NCBI RefSeq assembly: GCF_002443255.2
Contig: NW_019211460.1
Coordinates: 24,906,882-24,970,881, forward strand
Source of the DNA: Varroa destructor
Taxonomy: Eukaryota; Arthropoda; Arachnida; Mesostigmata; Varroidae
Length of the DNA stretch: 64,000 bases
Direction: 5' to 3'
The notes under the pieces were generated by a model. The model was not told the DNA's origin. It searched no databases and saw only the letters and a list, made by a program, of their open reading frames with translations. Each line of letters opens with the position of its first letter. The first letter of the stretch is position 1. Shown here piece by piece: positions 36,181-47,565 of this stretch. A program made the position numbers and the translations under genes.

Positions 36181-37108
36181 CGTACCCAGACGCTGCGTAC
36201 AGCCAAGCGCTTCTCTAACTTCTTAAACTGTCCCGCTGAGGCAAAGGCCAACGCCGGCCTGCTTGTCGTCGTCGACATCTGTTCGTTTGGCTGACTGGCT
36301 GTGGCTTGCAACGCGAACTATAGTAAAACCGACAGGAGCGTAGAAGCCGCAGCAAGCGTCCTCGCAAAATAACGAGCCGGTCCATTCGATCATGACTCGG
36401 GTCGCAACTCGATCGCTCCAAAAAGAGCGCATCGATGAGCCGGCTGTTCAGAGACTAGTAGCAAGCGACAGATCGGGCGACAAGCTACATCTATTACACG
36501 CTATGACGTTTCATATAGGTAGTAGCAATAGTAGTACCAGTGGATTGGCTTAGTATATCAGTGCACACTGATGCAGTGCACTAACAGGCATCGGCGTTTG
36601 GCCTAGGTGAAGCCGGTTAAGACCGCATCGATGGCATGAGATTGTAATAGTGTCCTCGTTGACGGTCTAGCTGGGTCGTACCGATGATCTCCTTGTGCCG
36701 TAGTCGACGACGGAAGACATAAGGAACCAGAATCAACAACGTTAACGACAACTAAAATGGACAGTGTGCACCCAAATTGGCAACGAGTGCCAAGAGAGAA
36801 AAATACTGAGAAAGAGAGAAAGACGGATAGAGATAGGGGTTGGGGGGCTAGGTAGAGGGTAAGCGTACGCAGAACAGCCGACGAGAAAACCTTCCCGTGC
36901 TTCGGGTGTATTATTTATGCTGCCAATGTCACTGTAATTGTCAATGTAATTGTTGACCAGATTGAAGAATAACAGAAGAGCTAGAGCAGAAATAATTCTT
37001 GTGCAGTTAGCAGGTAAATTGTTCGGTGATAAATAATGATGTTAGAACACAAGCGACGACAGACTAAAAAAGCAACAATGCAACAAACTCATTCAAAGGG
37101 TTCAGCGT

Positions 37109-37124
37109 ATATATATATATATAT
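37109..37124. repeat. (TA)8 microsatellite
   Basis: Perfect TA alternation. Confidence 0.9.
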
Positions 37125-37657
37125 GAGCACTGTGGAATGTATGTCTGTTATGTCCAAATGGTACATGGCAACGAATCGATCAAAAGAAAGAAAGAAATCA
37201 TCACCTCGACCCGTTGCATCTTGCTAGCGAATTACCTCCCCGCATTGTTTTTATGCTAAATCGTAACTCCGCTCGAGCAAAAACGAAATATTCAAATTGA
37301 TCTGGGGGAACGTATCTATCTAAATACTTGTGTGTAGAATCGTGAAGACACCGGTGATTCAACACATTTATGAAGACGACCTGTGGTTTCGCTTGTTAGC
37401 GCACGAGCACGAGCTCAAAAACAAAACGACAGAGAGCTAAATCAAAAGCTAGTCGTTTAATCGGGAACGCAAAACAGTCAGATTTGATGAATTACTTGAA
37501 GTTCAGTTTCAGTCCTGCTCGCCACAGATACTGGTAAAAGCACAAAGCTACCTGTTCGTGATGCATCGAACAAGAGGCGGCAGCTGTATCTTTCTTTGGC
37601 GGCCTAGTAACGTCGCCTAGTCGGCCGTCTGTCGCTGCTGCTGCTCGTAGTTAGGGT

Positions 37658-37674
37658 CGCCGCCGCCGCCGCCG
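37658..37674. repeat. (CGC)n trinucleotide microsatellite
   Basis: Five to six CGC/GCC units. Confidence 0.88.
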
Positions 37675-38878
37675 AGAACAGAGTGCCCGCATCTATCGAT
37701 CCGTGGCGATAGCAATGATCGCACCAGCGACTCGCGCCAAGACAAAAGACAGGACGAATCGATGACGACGCACGGCGTTTACTGTACACGCAGGTACAGA
37801 GACATAAATGGAGGCGTGAATATACACATAAATACATACATACGTACGTACAAATATGAACGTCTACTCAAACACGCTCGTACGGCGTCGACGATAAGGC
37901 ATCTACATATTCTGGCAAACATTACAAATGGAGAAGACGGCTTCTGCTGCAAGAAAGAGAATTGATTAAGTAAACCGGGCACGATGCGGACCTATATCTA
38001 TTGTAATATCTTCGACGAAGACGGCAGCTATCGTTGCGGGGCGGGTGCAAGCAAGACAAAGCGGTTTCTATAATGCGACCGTGAACTAATAATACGTGGC
38101 CGACTATTGGTAGATGGAGGACGCGCAACAACTGCTACAGCTGTTGATTAATTCTTGCTCAATATTTAGCCGCAGCTAGACGCGTCGCATTAAATCAGCC
38201 TGACGGATGGGCCGTCCTTTACCGAACGTCTTCGAGAGTACGCCGGTGCCGTTTCGCTTAGCGCGTCGATAGTCGTAGCGACGCTGCCAGCGCACAGCCT
38301 GACAGCACTGATATAATTTAGCAATGTGCCCAATAGCAGAAGTAATATAGAAAGCATGCCACTCTGTTATTACGAGCCGTACCGACTTTCCGTTCCTTTG
38401 ATCTGGAGGAAACTGACACTTCTTTTTCATTTATTTAGGTCTCTTTGAATCATGTTACATATAGCAAGATACGCGCACGTACATTTGGTCCGAGTCGTGC
38501 ACGGACTCGCGCACAGCCCAATAGACAGATACACCGTCGCAGAAATTCCGGATACAGCGACAGAGTAATGAGATCAACGCTGGCGAATCAGAAACACCCA
38601 CAGCAGCGATCCGTCGACGCTGCCAGTGTCGTAACGAATCGCTTCTCTCCCAGTGTCCGGTAATGTTCTTACAGATACACTTAGAATATTAGCTTTATAT
38701 ATGAACACCCCACCAGTGGCGTTTGTCGACGCTCAGTCGTTGAGGTTTCGGATTATTGCAAGATTGTACCTTAGCGAAGACACGGTGCTTGTATGTATAC
38801 ATTGTAGGCGATGATAGTCAATAGATATAGGGGGCAGAAGATTACATAGTGAGTAAATAATATTGATTCACACCCACG

Positions 38879-38902
38879 GACAGACAGGCAGGCAGGCAGG
38901 CA
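38879..38902. repeat. GACA/GGCA tetranucleotide microsatellite
   Basis: Two GACA units followed by four GGCA units. Same motif pair, in the same order, as the arrays at 3930 (reverse strand) and 59133. Confidence 0.92.
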
Positions 38903-39665
38903 AACGCGATATGTCACATATAATCACCAACGATAAAATAGAAGAAAAACACATATCGATATGTTGACGTATCTACTTACTATGTAGAAATACACATGTG
39001 AGCATGCTATATATTGTAGATAGCTTGTGTAAAATCATATATTCATTAGGCTCGCACCGAATCATTCACTACATATTGTGTACCTCTTCTGTACGACTTC
39101 AGTTGTGATCTCTTTGTATGTGCTTTAAGCGCCGTTTGGCAAAATGGTCGCATTATTTTATATAATTATTATATACATAGCAACAATAATAAATAAGTTC
39201 TGCGATGCTGAACAAAGTACACATCTAGGGCACTTGAGGAAGTCGCGCACAACTTCCAAATTATTCAATTCGAGCTTCTTTTTGTCTGTTCGGCACAGTC
39301 CGTGCTGGTATAAAATGGAGTGTTACCAAGCCTGATAGACCTTCAACTAATTTCCACAGTCAGGTCGAAGTCGATCATTGAGTCTTTCGCTTTTATCGCT
39401 ACCATTTCAATTATTAAGTTATCTAAGAATACTTATAATGATCGTAATATGTATCTAGAAAACACCTAATAAGATCTGCTGATGAGGGCCGTTCAAGTGG
39501 CGTAACATTGCGGCAGGAAGCTTTAGCTACCGCAGCAAATACCCACATGTTAGATTTTATTCGTAGGAGCGTATACATACGCTTTTCGCGGATACAAACT
39601 GCAGGCATCTCACATTCTACATTTAAATCATAACCGAAGTTACGGAAAACACCCACACACATCCG

Positions 39666-39690
39666 TATATATATATATATGTGTGTGTGC
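39666..39690. repeat. (TA)n(TG)n compound microsatellite
   Basis: TA alternation passing into five GT units, followed by a second short TA patch. Confidence 0.88.
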
Positions 39691-41186
39691 GTATATATAC
39701 ATATCTATGTACATAACCTCACTCATTATGATCTACGTTTGATCCGAAATCGTTGGTCACATGTTAGTTCATAGAATAATAATCTAACAGTTATACAACG
39801 GAAGCACCTGCTTGATGGACCTTGCCGTATCAGCTGTCAGGGATGATCTACAGAAACCTCAGTTTCAATGAACATATTATAACTGAAAGTACGAAGAAGT
39901 GAAGTTGTCCGCCCGAGAAGCGCGATGCCATCACACATTGCGTCGAGCAGCTTAACGATGATGTGTTATTGTATTACGTTCTGAAGAGCAGCCATATCTG
40001 CACAGTGTCTTTGCACAATGAAATATCAACGTGGTGACCCCAGTTGTAGCGGTGATTAAAGCGGCATCGCAGTATCTAGAGCTATATCTTAGAATGTCAT
40101 GGCAGGCAAGCATAGCAGAATCAATGCAGAACATGGTTATTCTCTTGCGTGCTGCGTGTTGACAGCAGCGGGCGGTAGCTGCAAGCCGTCCCAAAACAAG
40201 TCGGTAGTTCGACTTATCCAGACCAGCGGCCAGCCAGACCGACAGGCAGGCCAAGCTAGACTGACTGTCGGCTGAGTTCCTGCTCGATGGTGGTAGCAGC
40301 AGGCCCTCATTGGGCTCCTGCCCCTTCGAAACTTTGCTAGCCAGCCCTCCCGAAGCGTGAAACGTAATAGAATATTGTATCGATAATCGATAATAAGTAA
40401 AAGAAGATACCTAGCAGCAAGTGGTACGGCTTCTCCGGTCCCCGGAGCAACGCTGGCAGTATCATGCAGCATCTCTTTCTTAAACTATTAAAATGCATCA
40501 TACTCGAGCTATACACCTATGAATATGTGACAACTTGGCCTTTGCCTGTTGCTATGAGCTCGTCCCCCGAGCGTAGGGAGATACAAATATACGGTATGTT
40601 CACAGCCTAGAAACCTGACCCAACCGTAAACGTGTTTTCATTCACCTTAGCGCATCAATTACACTTGCCAGTTTGAAAGCAGTAACCAACTGTTATTACG
40701 GTGAGTCCAATTTCAACTGGCGGTTGCTTTACACAAAGTTCTGACATGTTGCAAGATGCTGGTCTGTCCTCAACGGCGTAATTGCGCACGCCTTCGTATA
40801 CAGTGTACCTATTTATAATGATTATTAGCTTGTAATTAGTGTATGAGCATTCAGTCGAACAAGAAAATAGAGTATTTTCTTATATTAAAGTAATCCTTGA
40901 TTTCCTAACCAGTAGCAATTATCGTCAGTAAAATAGAACATGCTCTTCTGAGCACAAGCATCAGCACGGTCGTTATTATATAGAAAACATTCACTCTAAA
41001 CCCGTTTGTCATATGTCTTCAAGATACTGCCATTGCATCCATTATCAACGTTATCCAATAATATAAATGATTTGTGCTGCATCAGCAGTTATCACGATGG
41101 CCGGCTAGCAAAAGAAAAATAATACATAGATATGTTGCACCAACAATCGAAACGAAGAAACGACAACGAACGAAAATCACAGTCAG

Positions 41187-41462
41187 TTAAAACGGCAACT
41201 CTCTGGTAGCGTTATGATAGCAGCGCCAGGCGTACCTGTACGTGTCTGCTAATTTGTGCCTTGTCCGAATGCTAGCAATGTAGTAAGACATATGGCAGAG
41301 GCGTACGGTCAACCAAGCAAAGGGATCCATGCTAACAGGCCACAAGGAAGCACTCCATATGGCCTGTTCGCTTGGTTCTTGATCTCCATCCGAACGCAGG
41401 AACGCGCGAACAGCAGCCGTTATCAGACGTATTGGCAAGGCGGCGTCAACGCCGGTGACCAT
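41187..41462 (-). CDS. hypothetical ORF (91 aa)
   Basis: Complete ATG-to-TAA frame on minus, G at +4. The peptide starts MVTGVDAALPIRLITAAVRA, is rich in Trp/Tyr in its second half, and has gene-like codons. A CAG|GTACGC donor-like string near the end of the frame would make it a first exon. Opposite it on plus is a 117-codon ATG frame (41292-41645), so the strand is uncertain. No family is recognised. Confidence 0.22.
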   Translation of the reverse strand: MVTGVDAALPIRLITAAVRAFLRSDGDQEPSEQAIWSASLWPVSMDPFAWLTVRLCHMSYYIASIRTRHKLADTYRYAWRCYHNATRELPF

Positions 41463-41469
41463 GGAAAAA

Positions 41470-41487
41470 GACGACGACGACGACGAC
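41470..41487. repeat. (GAC)6 trinucleotide microsatellite
   Basis: Six perfect GAC units. One frame reads as a short ATG ORF with an excellent start context (ACCATGG) encoding MEKDDDDDDAVLTEQQHHHQ before a stop, possibly an upstream ORF. Confidence 0.9.
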
Positions 41488-42070
41488 GCAGTACTAACGG
41501 AGCAGCAACACCATCATCAGCAATAGAAACGTGGGCAATCCAATCGGGCTTAGCGACAACAGCAATAGCAGCCGCCCTATTGCCTGCCCTTGCGGCCCTT
41601 ACGTGCCAGCAGCTCGAACGAAGGGAACTGCAAAGGGAGCAGTAAAGACGAGGCCAGAGATGCATAAAGAGTGAAACATTGGCGTGGGTTGATGCATGTA
41701 CTGGGCAGCTGCGGATCCTCTGGCCGCGACGATGATGACGTCCGCCGACACGATGGTGGTCGTGCAATGGCGCCGTCATTAGTGGTGACTGTATCGATGC
41801 TTAGGAAAGTTAGTGCTTCTCAATGCACGAAACGCAGTGCGTTATTACTGAGGCTGTTTCTACGGCGACTATTACTGTCATACCTAAACCTGTTACTGCT
41901 GCCCGCGCTAGCGGCTGGGTGTGACGTGATGGCCTGATAGCAAGTTTAAGCGACGTCGTACTCAAGATGAGTAGCGCGAGCCGAATAGTGTCAACAATAA
42001 CAACGCCAACAGCGCTGGTCCCACCGTATACGACTATCCGTGAAGCATGAACAGATAGACATGTGAACGA

Positions 42071-42418
42071 ATGTCACGTAAGTACGCCGAGGTGAGTGCG
42101 CATTCAAACACGTTGTCACAGCCGTTGCTATCGTCAGCAGGCACCGCTCTGTACAGCGAGCGTCTCGAGCAGTCCGACTTGCGACACAAATGCACCAATA
42201 GAACATATTCACGAGACGGCGACGGAGAGAGCGTACCGTCATTAAAACGCTTCCGGTACCGCCGTTGTAGACAACGCCAACGAGACCGACTTCGTTGTGA
42301 AACACCAATCGTCTCGTTCCGGAGCTCAACATTCAATAACTCCTGTGTCCCGTCACGGCAGGGACGACGGCTGCATCAGAACCCAGATATAACATCGACT
42401 TGTCAGACAAAACACTGA
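42071..42418 (+). CDS. hypothetical hydrophilic ORF (115 aa)
   Basis: Complete ATG-to-TGA frame. The peptide is polar throughout, Arg/Ser-rich with a basic cluster (KRFRYRRCRQRQRDR) in the middle. Early in the frame GAG|GTGAGT (about 42092) is a near-consensus donor, so the ATG might head only a seven-codon exon. Two minus-strand ATG frames (41991-42332 and 42034-42336) overlap it. No family is recognised. Confidence 0.22.
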   Translation: MSRKYAEVSAHSNTLSQPLLSSAGTALYSERLEQSDLRHKCTNRTYSRDGDGESVPSLKRFRYRRCRQRQRDRLRCETPIVSFRSSTFNNSCVPSRQGRRLHQNPDITSTCQTKH

Positions 42419-43279
42419 TTAACTGTACTGCACGGCTAAGCGGCGAAGAACTAATGACTTTTGGTAGCTGTTGGCCTTACGCGTTCACGACCTCTTGTGA
42501 TGTCTGTTGACAATGACGTTCTATTAATGATTTTGATACTTGCTGCCTAAATTATTTACTCGCTGCTGCGGCATTCTAGGAGAGCTTTACTGCCCGTCTT
42601 GATGCCTAATTCAAGTATAATGATCTAAACGCTGTCTATGTACGATAGTATTAATACTATTAACGTACTGTAATCTAGCGCTTTGATGGCGCATAGCTAT
42701 GGATTGTGGCTCTCGGCGTAGCTCGTGCTTCAATCAACTTTGACGTTAACATCCTCGGGTTCTCCTTCAACTTCACATCGTCATTTTATCACACAATATG
42801 GGGCGAAGCAATCCACAGCCCACGATTGTACCGTCCTGTCAACAATGATAAATAAAATAACGACTGGACAGCCACTTCTACTTTAACAGACTGACTATTT
42901 ATTAACCAGTACAAATATTGATGACTTATCCTGCACGCCGATATCGTTATGACCATTGGTGCTACCGCCGCCATCATCATCATCATATTGATGATAGCAG
43001 TATTCCTCTTCTTGTTCAACAATAGTCGTATTAAAAATCGTTAGAGCAATCATGAATCAATCAGCATATCTATTATAACTTGTCAGGTAGTAGTGGCCGC
43101 AGTACAGCTGTGGACTATGGGGTCGCTGAAGGCATGCAAACCATCATGGCAGATTAGAATCGCACGCCATTGGCTACTTGAACGCGCTTATCATCATTGT
43201 GGATCGGTACCTTCAGAGTTGCGGCTGTGACTAAATTTACCTTCTGTTTTGATTTCTTTACCTTTCTGTTTTCACCCAG
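42419..43279. other. no supported gene
   Basis: Unique sequence up to the pyrimidine-rich tract at 43237-43279, which leads into the candidate exon below. Confidence 0.4.
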
Positions 43280-43413
43280 AATCGACTGTCCACCCATCGG
43301 CGACTGTGGCTCACAGCACGAGCGGCGGGGGAGATGGGTCAAGCAGCTACGACGTTAGTCACTGCATCGGTAGCAGCCGTAGACCCGGACCGCATATTTC
43401 AAGATTCGTGTGC
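43280..43413 (+). CDS. candidate gene model, exon A
   Basis: Preceded by the best acceptor in the window: a branch-like GACTAAAT, about 35 pyrimidine-rich bases, then CACCCAG ending at 43279. It ends at C|GTGAGT (43414). The open frame (starting with two bases of a split codon) gives a Ser/Gly/His-rich low-complexity segment including STSGGGDGSSSYDVSHC and ending PHISRFVC. It ends in phase 0, which matches exon B. On the minus strand a 47-codon Lys/Val-rich frame overlaps the start, but this may just mirror the pyrimidine tract. Confidence 0.27.
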
Positions 43414-43440
43414 GTGAGTTATGAGCTGTTTGGTGTTGAA

Positions 43441-43462
43441 TCACTCACTCACTCACTCACTC
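43441..43462. repeat. (TCAC)5 tetranucleotide microsatellite
   Basis: Five perfect units, inside the proposed intron between exons A and B. Confidence 0.92.
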
Positions 43463-43576
43463 CCTTCGTGTTGCAACCGCTGCGTGTGAAGAGGCGGTCA
43501 CAGAAGGCCTTCAAGACGGACAGAAAGACAGTGAGTCCTCGACTTCTGAGAATGCTGATGCTACTGCTGCCAATAG

Positions 43577-43750
43577 TGGTCCAAAGGGTTGCTGTACTTG
43601 GCGTGGTTCACATTTGCCGACGACTGCGGCTCCTCTGACAACTTCGACTACAAGTGGCTTCGTGCCATCGTCGTCGTCGTCGTCGTCGTCTCATGTTTGC
43701 CGTACTGCCTCACGGAAAGACGCTATGGCAGACAGCATATTTGTTGGATA
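43577..43750 (+). CDS. candidate gene model, exon B (membrane segment)
   Basis: 58 codons between AG (43576) and GTAAGT (43751), phase 0 at both ends. The peptide reads WSKGLLYLAWFTFADDCGSS, then a DNFDYKW spacer, a hydrophobic run made of seven Val (from a GTC repeat) plus SCLPYCL at about 31-45, and a basic TERRYGRQ tail. That is the layout of a single-pass membrane protein: outer acidic/Cys part, span, basic stop-transfer. C-ending codons dominate. The acceptor is only moderate (CTGCCAATAG). Confidence 0.28.
43668..43690. repeat. (TCG)n trinucleotide microsatellite
   Basis: Seven to eight TCG units. Read as GTC they supply the Val run of candidate exon B. Confidence 0.93.
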
Positions 43751-43805
43751 GTAAGTGACACAGCGACGACAGCAACGATGGCAGCATGAACAATATCTAA
43801 TTGAT

Positions 43806-44066
43806 TTAGCACGACACGAAAAAGCCCTTGCCGGTTGACCTGGTACTCTCCGCTGCCTCCACGAGGGCTACTGCTTCATCTCTGTTAGAGGAACCCTTTT
43901 TGGCCATGGTTTCGACCAGCACGCACTTCATTGCGTCGCCCGCAATGTCGGCAGGGGCAACAGTGGCAAAGACAGCAACGCACATCAGCCGAAGAAGAAA
44001 AAGCGAACGTAAGTTCGCCGTCAGCAGGCAACGGCTAGTACGGCCATTATTGCTACGAACGATCAT
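43806..44066 (-). CDS. hypothetical ORF, competing with exon C (86 aa)
   Basis: Complete ATG-to-TAA frame on minus with A at -3. It has a basic N-terminus, a hydrophobic stretch at about 21-40 (LFLLRLMCVAVFATVAPADI), then a hydrophilic gene-like part (AKKGSSNRDEAVALVEAAES), ending GKGFFVSC. Codon pattern is strongly purine-N-pyrimidine, so coding on this strand is a serious alternative to the plus-strand exon C. No family is recognised. Confidence 0.25.
   Translation of the reverse strand: MIVRSNNGRTSRCLLTANLRSLFLLRLMCVAVFATVAPADIAGDAMKCVLVETMAKKGSSNRDEAVALVEAAESTRSTGKGFFVSC
43810..44008 (+). CDS. candidate gene model, exon C
   Basis: The intron from exon B would be 59 bases (43751-43809): GTAAGT at its start, CTAAT branch-like string, TTTAG at its end. 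This is the size and layout of short arthropod introns, although the branch-like site is close to the AG. Phase 0 continues. The frame is open for 66 codons plus one base to C|GTAAGT (44009). The peptide is Ser/Thr/Ala-rich with HDTKKPLPVDLVLSAASTRA at its start and a basic RRRKSE end. An internal ATG at 43906 has an excellent context (GGCCATGG) and could instead be a start. Confidence 0.26.
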
Positions 44067-45043
44067 TATTATTGTCCTTATGATTACTATGGATAAGTAC
44101 TATTTGCTGCCGCTGCTATAGCGATTTAGATTAAGTTTCGCTTTATTATTACACTCGATTAGTATAACAATGTCAAGGTCAATGCACAAGGCACCATCGA
44201 CAGGCGCTGGCTGATGTGACACCAGCGAAAGCTAGTACTACGCTAACATTAGATTATAGATACGGAGCGACAGAACGAGTGAACGTCTTTTGGCAGGTCG
44301 CTTCGGCTGAAATGGCAAGAGTTCGACTACCAAAAACTCGTATCGCTGAGGAGAGAGTGCGCTAGAGCGACGGTAGAAGAGTCGATATGTCTTCGATACC
44401 GAATAGGATACGATGCGTTCTACAATACGTAACTACCTGCGACTAGTAAAAACAATGAAAAACTACAGCAGCTTATCTATGCATAACGACTAACCACTAT
44501 AATGAGTAAGGAATCATTTCCTTTTCTAATATAAACGCAGCCTTTGTGTTAGGTCGCCGAAAAATTATTGACAGTTTCCCTAGCTAGATCGCTCAGTAGA
44601 CACATGTTCCAGGTGTCCCTTAAAGGTGTCTATATAAGGTAAGTGGAATTTATGCAAAAATTCGCTATATGTCACAAACGCTGCCCAAACCCATAAAAAA
44701 ACTGTGCTAGGCTCTTTATGATCAATATGCGTTGTCGGACGCAACAGCCCAAAAATGGTTCTATAGATTTCGTTTTAAAAAAATTCGGTGTCTCATTGTG
44801 ATCGACCAGTTACGGTAAAAGTGACATTACCAAGCAGGTAAACATCCACTACTAAATGAACAGTTTCTAATAATTTGAATGAAGTTAGCTATAAGAAGAA
44901 GGACGACGTTTAGCTGCCACGCTCAAAACAATTCGCTGGATCCTATTCCCATCTATAGAAACGTAAAGTAATTAAGCCGTTTCTAAACTTGCCGCTCACA
45001 TCTGAAAAAAAAGCGGCTCTTCTGTGACAATAATGAGAAAATT

Positions 45044-45064
45044 AAAAAAAAAAAAAAAAAAAAA
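45044..45064. repeat. A21 homopolymer
   Basis: 21 consecutive A, the longest homopolymer in the window. It could be the tail of an old retroposed element, but no body or target duplication was recognised. Confidence 0.95.
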
Positions 45065-45162
45065 GTTCTCATGCCTGGTGAAGCATAGTGACAGGGTTAG
45101 GCCGTGTACATTTTTAAAGACTTGCACTTGTCGTGTTGTCCGGATCTTGTACCGTCAGGCCG

Positions 45163-45180
45163 TCATCATCATCATCATCA
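45163..45180. repeat. (TCA)6 trinucleotide microsatellite
   Basis: Six TCA units. A related ATC patch lies at 62071-62090. Confidence 0.9.
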
Positions 45181-46448
45181 AATGACTCCCCATATAGAGA
45201 GATGCATGAATCGCTTGTCATAGTTTTTTATCCAGAAATCACGTAAGCTCCACAGCGCTGAAATGATGACGATGTTACCAGAAAAATGACAGAAGGTCAT
45301 CGGTCAAAACGGCGAATATTTAGTTTCGTATTATTAATTTGAAACACAAAAACTATTCGCTTTTATGTAAGCTTTTTCCCCATATACACCGTATATACAT
45401 TCACTTAGACAAACGCTTGTTTTGTCAGTTCTAAATAACCTGCGGCGCATTGCATACTCGAAGCATCTGCGGGTCGAAACGGTCGGACCCGGTAATGCTG
45501 TGCGTATGGACACTCAGCTGAAACTTACCTAGGTACAGACAGGTGCATCTTAATGAACTCGATGGTCAACTCAATTTTTCAGTTGGTCAGCTCAATGAAT
45601 AATAGACGCACTAACGTTTTGCGAGCGACCTTTTTCATATAAGTCCTATCGAAGTTAGTGGCCTACCAGAAGCATTCAGCTCTAACTTCAACGCCATTTT
45701 AAAGAACAAAGACAACCACTTTTAAAGCTATCCTACATAAGCACAGTCTCGGCACTGCACAACGCAGCTGTTAAATATGTGTCCCAGTGAGGACGACTGC
45801 CTTTCCCGTAATAAAATTACCGGCGAGACTAGTAAAATTGATTCTATCGCGAAATATTATACACCAGAACAGCTAGGTGGGGGGCAAACGCAATGCCTTC
45901 CACAGTATTTGTCTTTCATTAATCGAAGTTCGCCAGATAGTTGCTCACGTAAACTATTTTAGACCTGGCTAGCTTTTATCGTTGCCGTTCGATCAATTTC
46001 CTAGGTAGGTTTGACCTTTCTGATTAGAGCCAGTACATGAAGAGGGCGAAACGTAAACGACCACGTACCCTTAAGTAACTTTTAAATTTGGATTGACATA
46101 CGAACGACAACTTTTGGCATTATTGGTATTTTACTGGCCAGTCAGCGAATCAGCGATCAGACATGGTCCTTAACACAGTTATATAACAGTTCATTGCATT
46201 GTATCACGCCGGCTGAAAAACCTTTTCAGTGAATAATCATAGGGTAGCCTATTAGGTTGACCGTTGTCGATGTTGTCAGTGGGATCTATCTTCTTGTTTT
46301 TATCGCCCGGCGGTGTATGTGCTGGGCTGGTCATCAAAAGCAGTCAATGACTTTCGGTGATTCGATCATTAACGACGGCAATAAAGCAACATAAATTTCC
46401 ATCGCGTTTTGCCATCTCGCTCATCAGTAGCAGAAAGGAAGACTATTG

Positions 46449-46472
46449 AGTAGTAGTAGTAGTAGTAGTAGT
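46449..46472. repeat. (AGT)8 trinucleotide microsatellite
   Basis: Eight perfect units. Confidence 0.93.
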
Positions 46473-46862
46473 ACGAGAAAAAAACAAGACGAATTTAAAT
46501 GAAACATTCGGCAGGGGAAAACGCAAAACATCACAAACAGTGTCCAAACATCCGCTGAAATGACGAAGGCAAAAGACCCACACGCAAAATACAAAGTTCA
46601 GAAGGTAAATTTCTGCTATTGCTACAAGATACATAATAATGATATCGGTCACAGCTTGTCCACGTAGGTCCCGTGCGGGCATGGTATAGTCAATGAACCT
46701 TATATCCAGTTTGACTTTTGTACGTCGAATAGCATGATGCAGCACGAAGCTACAATAACATCTCGCTCGCGTCTAAGGACAAAAACTACGCTGCCAATAC
46801 GTCCTTCCTTAAGGCATCAAATGGCCCCACCAGACTGTAAGCCCCTTAGCGTTCATCGATAC

Positions 46863-46881
46863 TATATATATATATATATAT
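46863..46881. repeat. (TA)n microsatellite
   Basis: TA alternation of 19 bases, followed by a short TG patch. Confidence 0.92.
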
Positions 46882-47358
46882 GTGTGCGTGTCGTCGTAAA
46901 AATCGTGATAGAGTTAAAAGTTGTCAGCTGACACAAAGGTCTATTGTTCCAGGTGGAACGGTTAGCGATAATACTAAAATGCAAGTGAAAACCATCATTA
47001 TTACACTATAGTCTTAAGACGGCACAGTACAGCATTTGCTATACGAACGCGCTAGCCAGTATCAATATAATTTTACATCTGCACATGGGCGACCGCCGCT
47101 ATACAGATGTTGCACACTGAAAATCGACATGTATTCATTATGTAGTCTTTCAACGGCGGTCGATTGGGAGCTATCGTAGACCCCATTTGTTTCGATGGAA
47201 TATAGTGCAGTTACTGTCATTATGAAAATTCGATGGGCAGCGGTGAAACGAAACATTGTTGAGTAAGCAGTGTTCCTCAAATCGTGTTCCGGTCATGCGA
47301 CTCAGATGCAGCAGCGATAGCAGACGTAACAGTGGTCAGCATTATCGTCTGCTTAGAC

Positions 47359-47463
47359 ATGCGGCCTGTCGTGGAAATCAAGCAGCCGCCTCTTTCGAGT
47401 GCTAACGCTCGCCAGAGGATATTATGCCGTTTCAACCGCCCTCGCCGTTATCGGCTGCTACTA
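47359..47463 (+). CDS. possible first coding exon
   Basis: ATG followed by 35 open codons ending exactly at GTAAGTTT (47464), a strong donor. The peptide is basic (MRPVVEIKQPPLSSANARQR then Arg-rich) with gene-like codons. The frame remains open to a stop at 47577 through a CAG repeat, so read-through ORF or chance are alternatives. Start context is moderate. Confidence 0.17.
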
Positions 47464-47544
47464 GTAAGTTTCTATTCCGCCTTCGTTTGCCCCGTTTTTC
47501 AGCCTCGCTGTCGTCGAAGGAAGCAGCAGAAACATGACTGGCAA

Positions 47545-47565
47545 CAGCAGCAGCAGCAGCAGCAG
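47545..47565. repeat. (CAG)7 trinucleotide microsatellite
   Basis: Seven perfect units. Confidence 0.93.

Larger units (their letters stand above)
44140..47283. other. no supported gene
   Basis: A+T-leaning unique sequence. TATATAAGGTAAGTG at about 44631-44645 contains both a TATA-like octamer and a near-perfect donor; neither could be tied to a gene. A minus frame at 46443-46745 (hydrophobic, GTG start, ends in a poly-Thr repeat) is unsupported. Repeats are listed separately. Confidence 0.35.

Noticed and set aside
36280..36292. 13-base match to the insect miR-375 core (TGTTCGTTTGGCT)
   Set aside because: A seed base differs, the 3' half does not match, and no convincing hairpin partner lies within 60 bases on either side.
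43154..43297. Minus-strand 47-codon frame starting MGGQSILGENRKVKKSKQKV
   Set aside because: Its Lys-rich composition mirrors the pyrimidine tract of the plus-strand acceptor. Kept only as an alternative to exon A.
44631..44645. TATATAAG overlapping GTAAGT
   Set aside because: No plausible ORF before it as an exon or after it as a transcript.
46443..46745. Hydrophobic minus-strand frame of 100 codons
   Set aside because: GTG start, ends in a Thr run from the AGT repeat, no splice sites placed sensibly.
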